Part shown: piece by piece, positions 8,507 through 19,919 of the stretch
Numbering within the stretch: position 1 is the first letter of the stretch
Layout: every line of letters starts with the position of its first letter
Assembly (NCBI RefSeq): GCF_001425605.1
Contig: NZ_LMRG01000012.1
Location: 124,889-188,888 of the forward strand
Reading direction: 5' to 3'
Length of the DNA: 64,000 nt
Source of the DNA: Rhizobium sp. Leaf453
GTDB lineage: Bacteria; Pseudomonadota; Alphaproteobacteria; Rhizobiales; Rhizobiaceae
Translations under genes and position numbers: made by a program
The notes under the pieces: model-generated
Seen by the model: only the letters and a program-made list of their open reading frames with translations
Databases searched by the model: none
What the model was told of the DNA's origin: nothing

Positions 8507-10288
8507 ATGAGCAGGCTGTTTCCAAGTTTCGGTGGCGATACTGCCGCCATCATGGCCGCGATGCACAAGTCGCAGGCGATCATCGAGTTCGATCTTTCCG
8601 GCAACATCTTGAATGCCAACGCCAATTTCTGCGCGGCTGTTGGCTATGAGCTGTCCGAGATCAAGGGCAAGCATCACCGGATCTTCGTTGATCCTGTGGA
8701 GGCGGCCAGCGCCGAATATAGTGCATTCTGGGCCAGACTGGCGCGGGGCGAGTTCGATCGGCGGCAATACAGGCGCATTACCAAGAGCGGCCGGGAAATC
8801 TGGATCGAGGCATCCTACAATCCGGTCTGTCGCAGCGGAAAGCCGTATAAGGTCGTGAAGTTTGCGACGGATATCACCGCGCTGCGCCAGAAGGCGACCG
8901 AGGATGCGGGAAAGCTGAGCGCGGTTTCGCGTTCGCAGGCCGTGATCGAATTCACCCCCAACGGCGAGATCATCACCGCCAACGAGAATTTCTGCGGCGC
9001 TCTCGGATATAGCCTGTCGGAAATCCAGGGCAGGCATCACCGGATGTTCTGCGACCCCGCCTATGTCCAGACCGAGGAATACCGGAAATTCTGGGAGGGG
9101 CTTGCACGCGGCGAGTTCACGGCTAACGAGTTCCTGCGCTTCGGCAAGGGTGGCAAGGAAATCTGGATCCAGGCGGCCTATAACCCGATCGTCGATGACA
9201 AGGGCAAGGTGTTCAAGGTCGTCAAGTTCGCGACCGATGTGACCGAGCGCATGGGGGCGGTCGCCGCCCTTGCCGCCGGCCTGAAGGGTCTTTCCGACGG
9301 TGACCTGACCCAGCGAATCGACCGCCCCTTCGTTCCGACCATGGAAAAGGTCCGTCAGGATTTCAACGATGCCGTCGCCAAGCTCCGTGCGGCCATGCAG
9401 TCGGTCGGCTCCAATGCGCAGGGTATCGCGGCAGGCTCGGGCGAAATTCGATCGGCAGCCGATGACCTCGCGCGGCGCACCGAGCAGCAGGCGGCCTCCG
9501 TCGAGGAAACGGCGGCAGCGCTCGAGCAGATCACCATGACCGTCGCCGATTCCAGCCGCAGGGCGGAAGAGGCGGGTGCCCTGGTTACCGCGACCCGCGA
9601 AAACGCGCAGAAGTCCGGCGAGGTCGTACGCAATGCGATCACCGCCATGGGGCAGATCGAGCATTCGTCCGGCGAGATTTCCAACATTATCGGCGTCATC
9701 GACGAGATTGCCTTCCAGACCAATCTTTTGGCTCTGAACGCAGGCGTCGAGGCTGCTCGTGCGGGTGAGGCCGGCAAGGGTTTCGCCGTCGTCGCCCAGG
9801 AAGTGCGCGAACTTGCCCAGCGGTCTGCCAAGGCCGCCAAGGAAATCAAGGCGCTCATCCATGCCTCCGGTGATCAGGTGAAGAACGGCGTCGCCCTCGT
9901 CGGTGAAACCGGCAGGGTGCTGCAGGAAATGGTCACGCAGGTGCAGGAAATCAGCACCAATATCATGGCCATCGTTGAAGGTGCCCGCGAACAGGCGACG
10001 GGACTGAAGGAGATCAACCATTCGGTCAATGCCATTGACCAGGGCACGCAGCAGAATGCGGCCATGGTCGAGCAATCCACGGCCGCCAGCCACAGTCTGG
10101 CGAAGGAAGCTGAAGGTCTGTTCAACCTGCTCAGCCAGTTCCGTGTCGGCCAGGAATCTCGCGGACCGCGCGCTGCCGATACCAGCCATCGGTCTGTCGC
10201 CTCTCCCGCGCGCAAGATGGCCGGTCAGGTGGCGCACGCCTTCTCCGGAAACGCAGCGGTGGCGCAGGGCAACTGGGAAGAATTCTGA
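8507..10288 (+). CDS. Soluble methyl-accepting chemotaxis protein with two PAS domains
   Basis: 593 aa from the ATG at 8507, which has AAGGAGG at 8494-8500. Two similar PAS modules lie at about 20-125 and 142-248, sharing [28 protein letters not shown] and [25 protein letters not shown]-like stretch ([10 protein letters not shown]) comes next, followed by the signalling domain with the hairpin core [33 protein letters not shown]. There are no transmembrane segments, so it is a cytosolic sensor, perhaps of redox or energy state. The protein ends in NWEEF, a CheR/CheB-docking type pentapeptide. It resembles cytosolic rhizobial chemoreceptors such as S. meliloti McpY. Orthology is not proven. 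Confidence 0.93.
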   Translation: MSRLFPSFGGDTAAIMAAMHKSQAIIEFDLSGNILNANANFCAAVGYELSEIKGKHHRIFVDPVEAASAEYSAFWARLARGEFDRRQYRRITKSGREIWIEASYNPVCRSGKPYKVVKFATDITALRQKATEDAGKLSAVSRSQAVIEFTPNGEIITANENFCGALGYSLSEIQGRHHRMFCDPAYVQTEEYRKFWEGLARGEFTANEFLRFGKGGKEIWIQAAYNPIVDDKGKVFKVVKFATDVTERMGAVAALAAGLKGLSDGDLTQRIDRPFVPTMEKVRQDFNDAVAKLRAAMQSVGSNAQGIAAGSGEIRSAADDLARRTEQQAASVEETAAALEQITMTVADSSRRAEEAGALVTATRENAQKSGEVVRNAITAMGQIEHSSGEISNIIGVIDEIAFQTNLLALNAGVEAARAGEAGKGFAVVAQEVRELAQRSAKAAKEIKALIHASGDQVKNGVALVGETGRVLQEMVTQVQEISTNIMAIVEGAREQATGLKEINHSVNAIDQGTQQNAAMVEQSTAASHSLAKEAEGLFNLLSQFRVGQESRGPRAADTSHRSVASPARKMAGQVAHAFSGNAAVAQGNWEEF

Positions 10289-10316
10289 GCTTCGGATGCT
10301 CCGCTGGTAACGAATG

Positions 10317-10348
10317 AAAAAAGGCGCCGCTTGCCTGCGGCGCCTTTT
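10317..10348. terminator. Bidirectional terminator between the chemoreceptor and efflux operon
   Basis: GGCGCCGC (10323-10330) pairs with GCGGCGCC (10337-10344) around TTGCCT. An A tract precedes it and a T tract follows it, so it can serve both converging transcripts. Confidence 0.9.
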
Positions 10349-10373
10349 GTATTTCAAGCCGATCGTTGGCGGC

Positions 10374-13607
<3,234 letters not shown>

Positions 13608-13644
13608 GGCGTGATCCGCCCCTATGCTGAATGCGGAAAAAGGA

Positions 13645-14862
13645 TCAGTTGGTCGCGGAGGCCTGCTGCTCTGCAGCCGGCTTCATCGCCACCATCTCGG
13701 GGGCGACGAGAGCGCCGGGCCGAATTCGCTGGAGGCCGTTGACGACGATGCGTTCCTCAGCCTTCAGGCCAGCTGTCACCACCCGCAGACCCTCGGAGCG
13801 GGCGCCGACGGTGATCTCGCGATATTCGATGGTGTTGTCCGGCTTCACGACCATGACGTATTTCTTGTTCTGGTCGGTTCCGATCGCCCGTTCGTTGATG
13901 AGAACGGCGGTCTCGGTCTTCGCCTGGCCCATGTTCAGGCGGGCGAACTGGCCGGGAATGAGGGCGCCGTTGGCATTGTCGAAGACGGCACGGACACGGA
14001 TCGTTCCGCTCTGCGGATCGACGCTGTTATCGACCAGCTGCAGCTTTCCGCTCACATCCGGCAGGCCGGCGACCGACATGCGGATCGGAACGCGATCGAT
14101 GAAGTTGCGGGCATTGGCTCCGTCCGGCAGTTCGGCAAGGATGCCGGAGACGATCTGTTCATCGGCCTCGAAGCTGGCGTAGATCGGGCTGAGCGATACC
14201 AGTTGCGTCAGGACCGGAGAGGACGGACCGGCGGCGATCAAGTTGCCGGCGGTGATCTCGATCTTGCCGACGCGGCCAGTGATCGGTGCGCGGATTTCGG
14301 TATAGCCGAGATTGAGAGCCGCAGTCTGCAAGACGGCGCGGGCGGCTTCGAGATCCGCCTTGGCGCTCGCCTCGGCGTTCATGCGCTGATCGACTTCGCT
14401 CTGCGAAACAGCATTGGTGGCGAGAAGCTGTTGGCCGCGCTTCAGCTCGATGCTAGCCAGCGAAACGCGCGCCTGGGCGGCGGTGACATTGGCCTGGGCG
14501 CGGGCGACTTCGGCCTGGTACGGCGCTTGGTCGATGGTGACGAGAAGGTCACCCTTTTCAACGATCGCCCCTTCCTGGAAATGCACCGACTGGATGGCAC
14601 CGGCCGCACGCGAGCGGACTTCGACGCGGTCCACAGCCTCAAGGCGGCCGGAGAATTCGCTCCACTGGGTGACCGGTTTGGCTTCTACGACGGCGACGGA
14701 AACCGGAACGGCCACAGGTGCAGCAGCCGTGGTTGCATCCGCCGCGTTGCCCGCGCCGGTCGTGCCCCCTTCAACGTCAAAATAGATCGTCGGTGCAATC
14801 GTCGCGACAGCGAGAACGAGGCCGGTGGTGAGAAGCTTGGTTTTGAAAGTTCCGAATGACAT
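13645..14862 (-). CDS. RND efflux periplasmic adaptor (membrane fusion protein)
   Basis: 405 aa. An N-terminal membrane anchor or signal (about 9-28) precedes the lipoyl halves (EVRSRAAGAIQSVHFQEGAIVEKGDLLVTID and YTEIRAPITGRVGKIEITAGNLI). Between them is an alpha-helical hairpin rich in Ala, Gln and Glu. A beta-barrel follows, ending with VNGLQRIRPGALV. It links the inner-membrane pump to an outer-membrane channel. It is first in the operon, 37 bp upstream of the permease, and is transcribed from the region with TetR-type operators. Confidence 0.94.
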   Translation of the reverse strand: MSFGTFKTKLLTTGLVLAVATIAPTIYFDVEGGTTGAGNAADATTAAAPVAVPVSVAVVEAKPVTQWSEFSGRLEAVDRVEVRSRAAGAIQSVHFQEGAIVEKGDLLVTIDQAPYQAEVARAQANVTAAQARVSLASIELKRGQQLLATNAVSQSEVDQRMNAEASAKADLEAARAVLQTAALNLGYTEIRAPITGRVGKIEITAGNLIAAGPSSPVLTQLVSLSPIYASFEADEQIVSGILAELPDGANARNFIDRVPIRMSVAGLPDVSGKLQLVDNSVDPQSGTIRVRAVFDNANGALIPGQFARLNMGQAKTETAVLINERAIGTDQNKKYVMVVKPDNTIEYREITVGARSEGLRVVTAGLKAEERIVVNGLQRIRPGALVAPEMVAMKPAAEQQASATN

Positions 14863-14958
14863 GGCGGTTATCCTGAATTTCTAGGCCCTGGACGGGGCCG
14901 GTCCGTCGATCTTGCTTGGGAGGAAAGGATCGAACCGGAAGGTTTGCATTGACGTTCA

Positions 14959-14972
14959 ATACCGTTCGGTAT
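14959..14972. promoter_or_regulatory. Operator-like palindrome 1 for the TetR regulator
   Basis: ATACCG-TT-CGGTAT has perfect 6-bp arms. It lies in the divergent promoter region, on the adaptor side, and shares both arms with palindrome 2. The centres are 54 bp apart. Confidence 0.75.
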
Positions 14973-15011
14973 AGAAATAGGTTCATTAGCCGATCGTTGT
15001 CAATCGAATTA

Positions 15012-15027
15012 TATACCGATCGGTATA
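15012..15027. promoter_or_regulatory. Operator-like palindrome 2 for the TetR regulator
   Basis: TATACCGATCGGTATA is a perfect 16-bp palindrome ending 23 bp before the tetR-family start codon. It is well placed for autoregulation. Confidence 0.8.
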
Positions 15028-15050
15028 AAAAAATTCGGGAGTTAACGTCC

Positions 15051-15650
15051 ATGGGACGGCCTAGAGAGTTCGATGTCGATGAAGCCCTTGAAACGGCCAT
15101 GGAGCTGTTTTGGCGAAAGGGCTATGAAGGCACGTCTCTGTCCGACCTGACCGAGGGTATGGGGATTACCAAGCCCAGCCTTTATGGCGTGTTCGGCAAC
15201 AAGGAAGGCCTGTTTCTTCAGGCCTTGGAGCGCTACGAGCGCACCAAGATGAACTTCTTTCACAAGGCGCTGGAACTGCCGAATGCGCGTGATGTGGCGG
15301 AGCGCATTCTGCGCGGCTTTGCCGATTCGCAGACGCCGGAGACCGGCCCGAGTGGGTGTCTCGGTATCAATGGGGCGCTTGCCTGTAGCGAGGCAGCGGC
15401 GGAAATCCAGAAGTGTCTGATTGAAAACCGTCATCGTGGCGAGCGCGATCTCGGCAAGCGGTTCGAGCGTGCTGCGGAGGAGGGCGATTTGCCGCCCGGG
15501 CACGAGCCCTATGATCTGGCACGTTACATCATGACGATTTCTCAAGGAACCGCGATCCAGGCCGCATCCGGCGCCGATCGGGCTGCCCTCTACAAGGTCA
15601 TCGACATGGCGCTGCAGTTCTGGCCACTGCCGGAAAAGCAGGCAAATTAG
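15051..15650 (+). CDS. TetR-family transcriptional repressor of the efflux operon
   Basis: 199 aa from the ATG at 15051. The N-terminal HTH is clear: FDVDEALETAMELFWRKGYEGTSLSDL, then GITKPSLYGVFGNKEGLFLQAL. The C-terminal ligand and dimerisation region contains a GCLGINGALACS segment common in the AefR/TetR_C subgroup. It is divergent from the RND genes, with two matching palindromes in between. It very likely represses both transcripts until a ligand is bound. Longer in-frame starts exist but would overlap the operators. Confidence 0.92.
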   Translation: MGRPREFDVDEALETAMELFWRKGYEGTSLSDLTEGMGITKPSLYGVFGNKEGLFLQALERYERTKMNFFHKALELPNARDVAERILRGFADSQTPETGPSGCLGINGALACSEAAAEIQKCLIENRHRGERDLGKRFERAAEEGDLPPGHEPYDLARYIMTISQGTAIQAASGADRAALYKVIDMALQFWPLPEKQAN

Positions 15651-15653
15651 GTT

Positions 15654-15668
15654 CCATATACAACATGG
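15654..15668. repeat. 15-bp repeat copy A flanking the HutC-like gene
   Basis: CCATATACAACATGG lies between the convergent tetR-family and HutC-like genes. It is identical to 16536-16550 on the other side of the HutC-like gene. It contains TA-N-AC, one half of the GT-N-TA-N-AC pattern known for GntR/HutC operators. Confidence 0.6.
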
Positions 15669-15687
15669 CCAATGTTATGGCCGATAC

Positions 15688-16455
15688 TCACTCTTCCGAA
15701 ATTTTCCCACTGCGCGATTCGAGCCGGTAGCGGTTGCCCGGATAGACAAGCCGGGCAAACGAGACAACGCGCTTCGACGACCAGGTCCGGCGACGGATCA
15801 GCAAACATGGCTCCGTGCGCAGGATGACGAGCAGCTTGCATTCCCAAGGCTGTGGCATGGCCGCCTCGACGATATGTTCGGATCCGCTGAGTGGCGCTTC
15901 CGCCGTCAGATAGGCGTTCGGAGTCTGGTTGGTGAAATCCTGGTCGAGATAGCCGGGCGCTGCCTCCGGGTTGACGAAACGGTCCTCGATCTGCACCGGC
16001 ACGCCGTTTTCACTGTGGACGATCAAGGAATGAAATACGGGCACGCCGATCGGCAGGCCGAGCGCGTCGGCGACGTCCGGAGATGCGGTTTCCTGTCCCA
16101 GAACCACCACGGATGCCTGATGCACATGGCCTCGCTCATTGATTTCCTCGGCAATGTTGCGCACCTCGAAAAGCTCAGAAAAGCCCTTGCGCTCGGCAAC
16201 GAAGGAGCCGACGCCCTGGATGCGGACCAGTTCTCCTTCGCTGGCCAGTTCGCGCAGCGCGCGGTTGGCCGTCATCTTGCTGACGCCAAGTTCCGCGACG
16301 AGTTCGTTCTCTGAGGGAACGCGATGTTTCGGGGGCCATTCGCCGCTCTGGATGCGGTCCAGGATCATCTGCTTGACGCCGGCGTAAAGCGGCGCGCCGT
16401 CATTGTCGCTATTGTCCCATTTCAGCTGAGCGGTCTGGTCGTTGCTGCGCTTCAT
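15688..16455 (-). CDS. GntR-family, HutC-subfamily transcriptional regulator of the accessory operon
   Basis: 255 aa. A GntR winged helix is at about 22-88 (MILDRIQSGEWPPKHRVPSENELVAELGVSKMTANRALRELASEGELVRIQGVGSFVA), with recognition helix SKMTANRALREL. A UTRA effector domain (about 105-245) follows, with GVPVQIEDRFVNPEAAPGYLDQDF and RRRTWSSKRVVSFARLVYPGNRYRLES. HutC proteins are urocanate-responsive repressors. This copy faces the transporter operon at 16654, whereas the second copy (30952) sits with hutF, so it probably controls the accessory operon and may sense another ligand. Confidence 0.93.
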   Translation of the reverse strand: MKRSNDQTAQLKWDNSDNDGAPLYAGVKQMILDRIQSGEWPPKHRVPSENELVAELGVSKMTANRALRELASEGELVRIQGVGSFVAERKGFSELFEVRNIAEEINERGHVHQASVVVLGQETASPDVADALGLPIGVPVFHSLIVHSENGVPVQIEDRFVNPEAAPGYLDQDFTNQTPNAYLTAEAPLSGSEHIVEAAMPQPWECKLLVILRTEPCLLIRRRTWSSKRVVSFARLVYPGNRYRLESRSGKISEE

Positions 16456-16527
16456 CTGCTCATTCCTTGGGCGAAATTAAATTTGCTTTCAAATGCGGCC
16501 TCCCTCTTGCATACCATAAAAATTCGC

Positions 16528-16550
16528 ATATGGTACCATATACAACATGG
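16528..16550. promoter_or_regulatory. Palindrome and repeat copy B, probable HutC-like operator
   Basis: ATATGGTACCATAT (16528-16541) is a perfect 14-bp palindrome. It overlaps the 15-mer CCATATACAACATGG (16536-16550), which is repeated exactly at 15654-15668. The site lies between the divergent regulator and transporter genes. Confidence 0.6.
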
Positions 16551-16653
16551 ATGTTCAGGGTCATTTTATTGGCCGGCGCATCCATCAAGGTATTTGTAAA
16601 GCCGGCGCAGATCGGCGGACGTTGTTGAAGATAAACCTCAGAGGAACCTGAAC

Positions 16654-17493
16654 ATGAGCCTGTCGAAATTTCTGATGGCTGGCGCCGTCGCAATCGCAGC
16701 CTTCTCCGCATCCGTGGCCCAGGCCAAGGACTGGAAGACCGTTACCATTACGCTGGAAGGCGCCTATGCGCCCTGGAACCTGACCAATCCGGACGGCACG
16801 CTCGGCGGCTTCGAGCCGGAGCTTGCCAAATATCTCTGCGATCACATGAAGGTCGAGTGCACGCTGGTCGCCTCCGACTGGGACGGCATGATCCCGGCGC
16901 TCAACGCCGGCAAGTTCGACGTGATCATGGACGCGCTTTCGATCACCGAAGAGCGCAAGCAGATCATCGATTTCACCATTCCCTATGCTCACACCCATGC
17001 CGCCTTCGCAACGCTGAAGGACAGTCCGCTTGCCAATGCAGCCGGCACCGGTATGGTCGTCAAGCTTGAGCCGGGCGCCACCGGCGTCAAGGAAGTCGAA
17101 GCCATGAAGGCCGCGTTTGCCGGCAAGACGATCGGCATTCAGGCTGCCACCGTCTATTCCAAGTTCATCTATGACAACTTCGGCGACGTCGCGACCGTTC
17201 GCGAATACAAGACCGGCGCCGAGCGCGACCTCGACCTCGAAAGCGGCCGTATCGACCTCGTTTTCGACGATGCCGTCTACCTGATCTCCGCCTTTGAAAA
17301 GGCCAACGGCACGCTGGGCTTCACCGGTCCGGAAATCGGCGGCACGATCTTCGGTTCGGGCGAAGGCCTCGGTATCCGTCAGGCCGACACCGACCTGCGC
17401 GACATGTTCAACAAGGCAATCGAAGCCGCTCTTGCAGACGGCACGATCAAGACGCTGTCGATGAAGTGGTTCAAGACCGACGTCACCCCGTAA
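16654..17493 (+). CDS. Polar amino-acid ABC transporter, periplasmic binding protein
   Basis: 279 aa with a signal peptide cleaved near residue 24 (AQA). The SBP_bac_3 fold is seen in EGAYAPWNLTNPDGTLGGFEPELAKYLC, DWDGMIPALNAGKFDVIMDALSITEERKQIIDFTIPY and the C-terminal GLGIRQADTDLRDMFNKAI. It belongs to the lysine/arginine/ornithine/histidine/octopine group. It is first gene of the accessory operon and is followed by two permeases and an ATPase. The ligand is likely histidine-related or basic, by context only. Confidence 0.92.
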   Translation: MSLSKFLMAGAVAIAAFSASVAQAKDWKTVTITLEGAYAPWNLTNPDGTLGGFEPELAKYLCDHMKVECTLVASDWDGMIPALNAGKFDVIMDALSITEERKQIIDFTIPYAHTHAAFATLKDSPLANAAGTGMVVKLEPGATGVKEVEAMKAAFAGKTIGIQAATVYSKFIYDNFGDVATVREYKTGAERDLDLESGRIDLVFDDAVYLISAFEKANGTLGFTGPEIGGTIFGSGEGLGIRQADTDLRDMFNKAIEAALADGTIKTLSMKWFKTDVTP

Positions 17494-17502
17494 TCGGGGC
17501 CT

Positions 17503-17534
17503 GCCCGCCGCTTGCTATTTTGCCTGCGGCGGGC
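17503..17534 (+). other. Intercistronic hairpin after the binding-protein gene
   Basis: GCCCGCCGC (17503-17511) pairs with GCGGCGGGC (17526-17534) around a 14-nt loop. No T run follows, so it probably stabilises or partly attenuates the upstream message and gives excess binding protein. Confidence 0.65.
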
Positions 17535-17654
17535 ACACTTGCTGCGGCAGGTCGCCACCGGCAAGATCGGTGCGGCCTTCCAACTCCACCCTGACGATCG
17601 GCAAGCCGGCCCAGCCTGGAACGAGGGCGCCGGAAGCAACGGGACGCCTGCGGC

Positions 17655-18377
17655 ATGGCACTTTTCGAAATTCTGGGATTCGGTCCCACCGGCTGGGGCG
17701 GGCTGCTCCTTCTCGGGGCGCTGATGACGCTCTGCGTCACTGCTGTCGCACTCGTCATCGGTGCCATCTTTGGCACGCTCGTTGCCTGGGCCAAGCTCTC
17801 CGGCAACCGGGTCATGCGGTTCATCGGCGGCACATACACGACGGTCTTCCGGGGCGTGCCGGAGCTGTTGATTATCTATTTCGTCTATTTCGGCGGATCG
17901 AGCGCGGTGACCGCGATCGGCAAGGCGATGGGATATGAGGGCTTTCTCGGTCTGCCATCCTTCGCCGCCGGCGCGTTCGCGGTCGGCATAATCTCCGGGG
18001 CTTATCAGGCCGAAGTCTACCGCGGCGCCTATCTGGCCATTTCCAAGGGCGAGCTTGAGGCGGCGCAGGCGATTGGCATGAACAGGGGCTTGCGCTTCCG
18101 CCGCATCATCGGGCCGCAGGTGTTTCGCTTCGCCATTCCTGGCATCGGCAATGTCTGGCAGTTGAGCCTCAAGGATTCGGCGCTGGTCTCCGTCACCGGG
18201 CTTGCCGAGCTGATGCGCACAAGCCAGGTGGCTGCCGGGTCGACCCGCCAGCACTTCCTGTTTTTCATCGTCGGTGGCTGCCTCTACCTGATCCTGACGA
18301 GTTTCTCCGACCGCTCCTTCACCAGCGCCGAAAGGCGCGCCAATCGCAGCATGCCCACCAGTCTCGGCCAGGATTAA
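17655..18377 (+). CDS. Polar amino-acid ABC transporter permease 1 (HisQ type)
   Basis: 240 aa, with several hydrophobic segments beginning at about 17-40 (LLLLGALMTLCVTAVALVIG). The family signatures TTVFRGVPELLIIYFVYFGG and YRGAYLAISKGELEAAQAIGMN are present, the latter being the EAA loop that docks with the ATPase. Eleven bases separate it from the second permease, so translation is probably coupled. Confidence 0.92.
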   Translation: MALFEILGFGPTGWGGLLLLGALMTLCVTAVALVIGAIFGTLVAWAKLSGNRVMRFIGGTYTTVFRGVPELLIIYFVYFGGSSAVTAIGKAMGYEGFLGLPSFAAGAFAVGIISGAYQAEVYRGAYLAISKGELEAAQAIGMNRGLRFRRIIGPQVFRFAIPGIGNVWQLSLKDSALVSVTGLAELMRTSQVAAGSTRQHFLFFIVGGCLYLILTSFSDRSFTSAERRANRSMPTSLGQD

Positions 18378-18388
18378 GGAGACGCGAG

Positions 18389-19099
18389 ATGGATATCGAC
18401 TTCATGTTCTCCACGATGAAGACGCTCTTGGCCGCGCTGCCGATGACGTTGGTACTGTTCGCGCTCTCGGTCTTCTTCGGTGGCCTGCTGGCGCTGCTGA
18501 TCGTCTGGATGCGGGTCAGCGGCAACGCGGTCGCGCGCAATTTCGCCAAGGGCTACATCTTCGTTTTTCGCGGTTCGCCGCTGCTGATTCAGATGTTCCT
18601 GATCTTCTACGGTCTCGGCCAGTTCGGCTTCATCCGCTACAGTTTCCTCTGGCCGGCGCTGCGCGAACCCTTCGTCTGCGCGGTGCTCTCGCTGGCGCTC
18701 TGCACGGCGGGCTATTCCGCTGAAATCTTCCGCTTCGGCCTACGGGCCATTCCGGCCAAGGAGATCGAGGCGGCCCGTTCGATCGGCATGTCCGGCTTCC
18801 TGCTGACGCGGCGGATCCTGGCGCCGATAGCCTTCCGCCATGCCCTACCTGCCTATTCGACTGAGGTAGTGATGATGGTAAAATCGACGGCGCTTGCCAG
18901 CCTCGTCACCGTCTGGGAAGTCACGGGCGTTGCCCAGCGGCTGATCTCGCAGACCTATCGCACGATGGAAGTCTTCCTGTGCGCGGCCGCGATCTATCTC
19001 ATCCTCAACTTCCTGATCCTGCAGGCCATGGCTCTGCTGGAATACAAGCTGACCCCGCACCGCCGCGCCGCGCCGCTCTTCCCGGTGCCGCAGCGATGA
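18389..19099 (+). CDS. Polar amino-acid ABC transporter permease 2 (HisM type)
   Basis: 236 aa. The hydrophobic first helix is [22 protein letters not shown]. Signatures [23 protein letters not shown] and [26 protein letters not shown] (EAA loop) are clear. It forms the membrane heterodimer with the preceding product. Its stop codon overlaps the ATPase start by 4 bp (ATGA). Confidence 0.92.
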   Translation: MDIDFMFSTMKTLLAALPMTLVLFALSVFFGGLLALLIVWMRVSGNAVARNFAKGYIFVFRGSPLLIQMFLIFYGLGQFGFIRYSFLWPALREPFVCAVLSLALCTAGYSAEIFRFGLRAIPAKEIEAARSIGMSGFLLTRRILAPIAFRHALPAYSTEVVMMVKSTALASLVTVWEVTGVAQRLISQTYRTMEVFLCAAAIYLILNFLILQAMALLEYKLTPHRRAAPLFPVPQR

Positions 19100-19917
19100 A
19101 CACCACGCCACTCGATCACGCGACCCTGAACCAGACTGGAACGACCATGGCAGGCACGACCCGGCTTTCCGTCCGCAATATCCGCAAGAGCTTCGGCACC
19201 CACGAAGTGTTGCGCGGCATCTCGCTCGATGCCCGTGATGGTGATGTCATCTCGCTTCTGGGCGCCAGCGGATCGGGTAAATCGACCTTCCTGCGCTGCA
19301 TCAACCTTCTGGAGATTGCCGATCACGGCGAAATCTTCGTCGATGGCGAACTGATCCAGATGCAGCAGCGTGGCGGCAAGAACGTTCCCGCCAATCGCAA
19401 GCAGGTCGATCGCATCCGTTCCGAACTCGGCATGGTGTTCCAGTCGTTCAATCTCTGGTCCCACATGACCATCCTCGAAAACATCATCGAGGGGCCGGTA
19501 CATGTGCTGAAGCGCCCGCGCGCCGAATGCATCGCCGAGGCCGAGGTACTGCTCCAGAAAGTCGGGATCGCCGAGAAGCGCCATGCCTATCCGGCGCACC
19601 TGTCGGGCGGTCAGCAGCAGCGCGCGGCGATTGCCCGCTCGCTGGCGATGAAGCCGAAAGTCATGCTGTTCGACGAACCGACCTCGGCGCTCGATCCGGA
19701 ACTGGTCGGCGAAGTGTTGCGCGTCATGCGCTCGCTGGCGGAAGAGGGCATGACCATGCTGGTCGTCACCCATGAAATGAGCTTCGCCCGCAATGTCTCC
19801 AATCGCGTCATCTTCATGAAGTCCGGCGAGGTCGATAGCGACGGCGCGCCTGATGAACTGTTCGGCTCCGGCGGTTCACCCAGCTTTCGCCAGTTCATCG
19901 GCAATTTCGGAGGCTGA
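19096..19917 (+). CDS. Polar amino-acid ABC transporter ATPase (HisP/OccP type)
   Basis: 273 aa from the ATG at 19096. It has Walker [11 protein letters not shown]-loop [11 protein letters not shown], signature [15 protein letters not shown], Walker [14 protein letters not shown] and H-loop VVTHEMSFA, all intact. The LIEADHGEI-type linker and the [17 protein letters not shown] insert are typical of the histidine/octopine/arginine importers. It energises uptake by the two permeases. Confidence 0.95.
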   Translation: MNTTPLDHATLNQTGTTMAGTTRLSVRNIRKSFGTHEVLRGISLDARDGDVISLLGASGSGKSTFLRCINLLEIADHGEIFVDGELIQMQQRGGKNVPANRKQVDRIRSELGMVFQSFNLWSHMTILENIIEGPVHVLKRPRAECIAEAEVLLQKVGIAEKRHAYPAHLSGGQQQRAAIARSLAMKPKVMLFDEPTSALDPELVGEVLRVMRSLAEEGMTMLVVTHEMSFARNVSNRVIFMKSGEVDSDGAPDELFGSGGSPSFRQFIGNFGG

Positions 19918-19919
19918 AC

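Noticed and set aside
8372-10357. 661-codon open frame on the minus strand
   Set aside because: It is antisense to the chemoreceptor, whose PAS and signalling motifs are unmistakable. High-GC codon bias leaves this antisense frame open.
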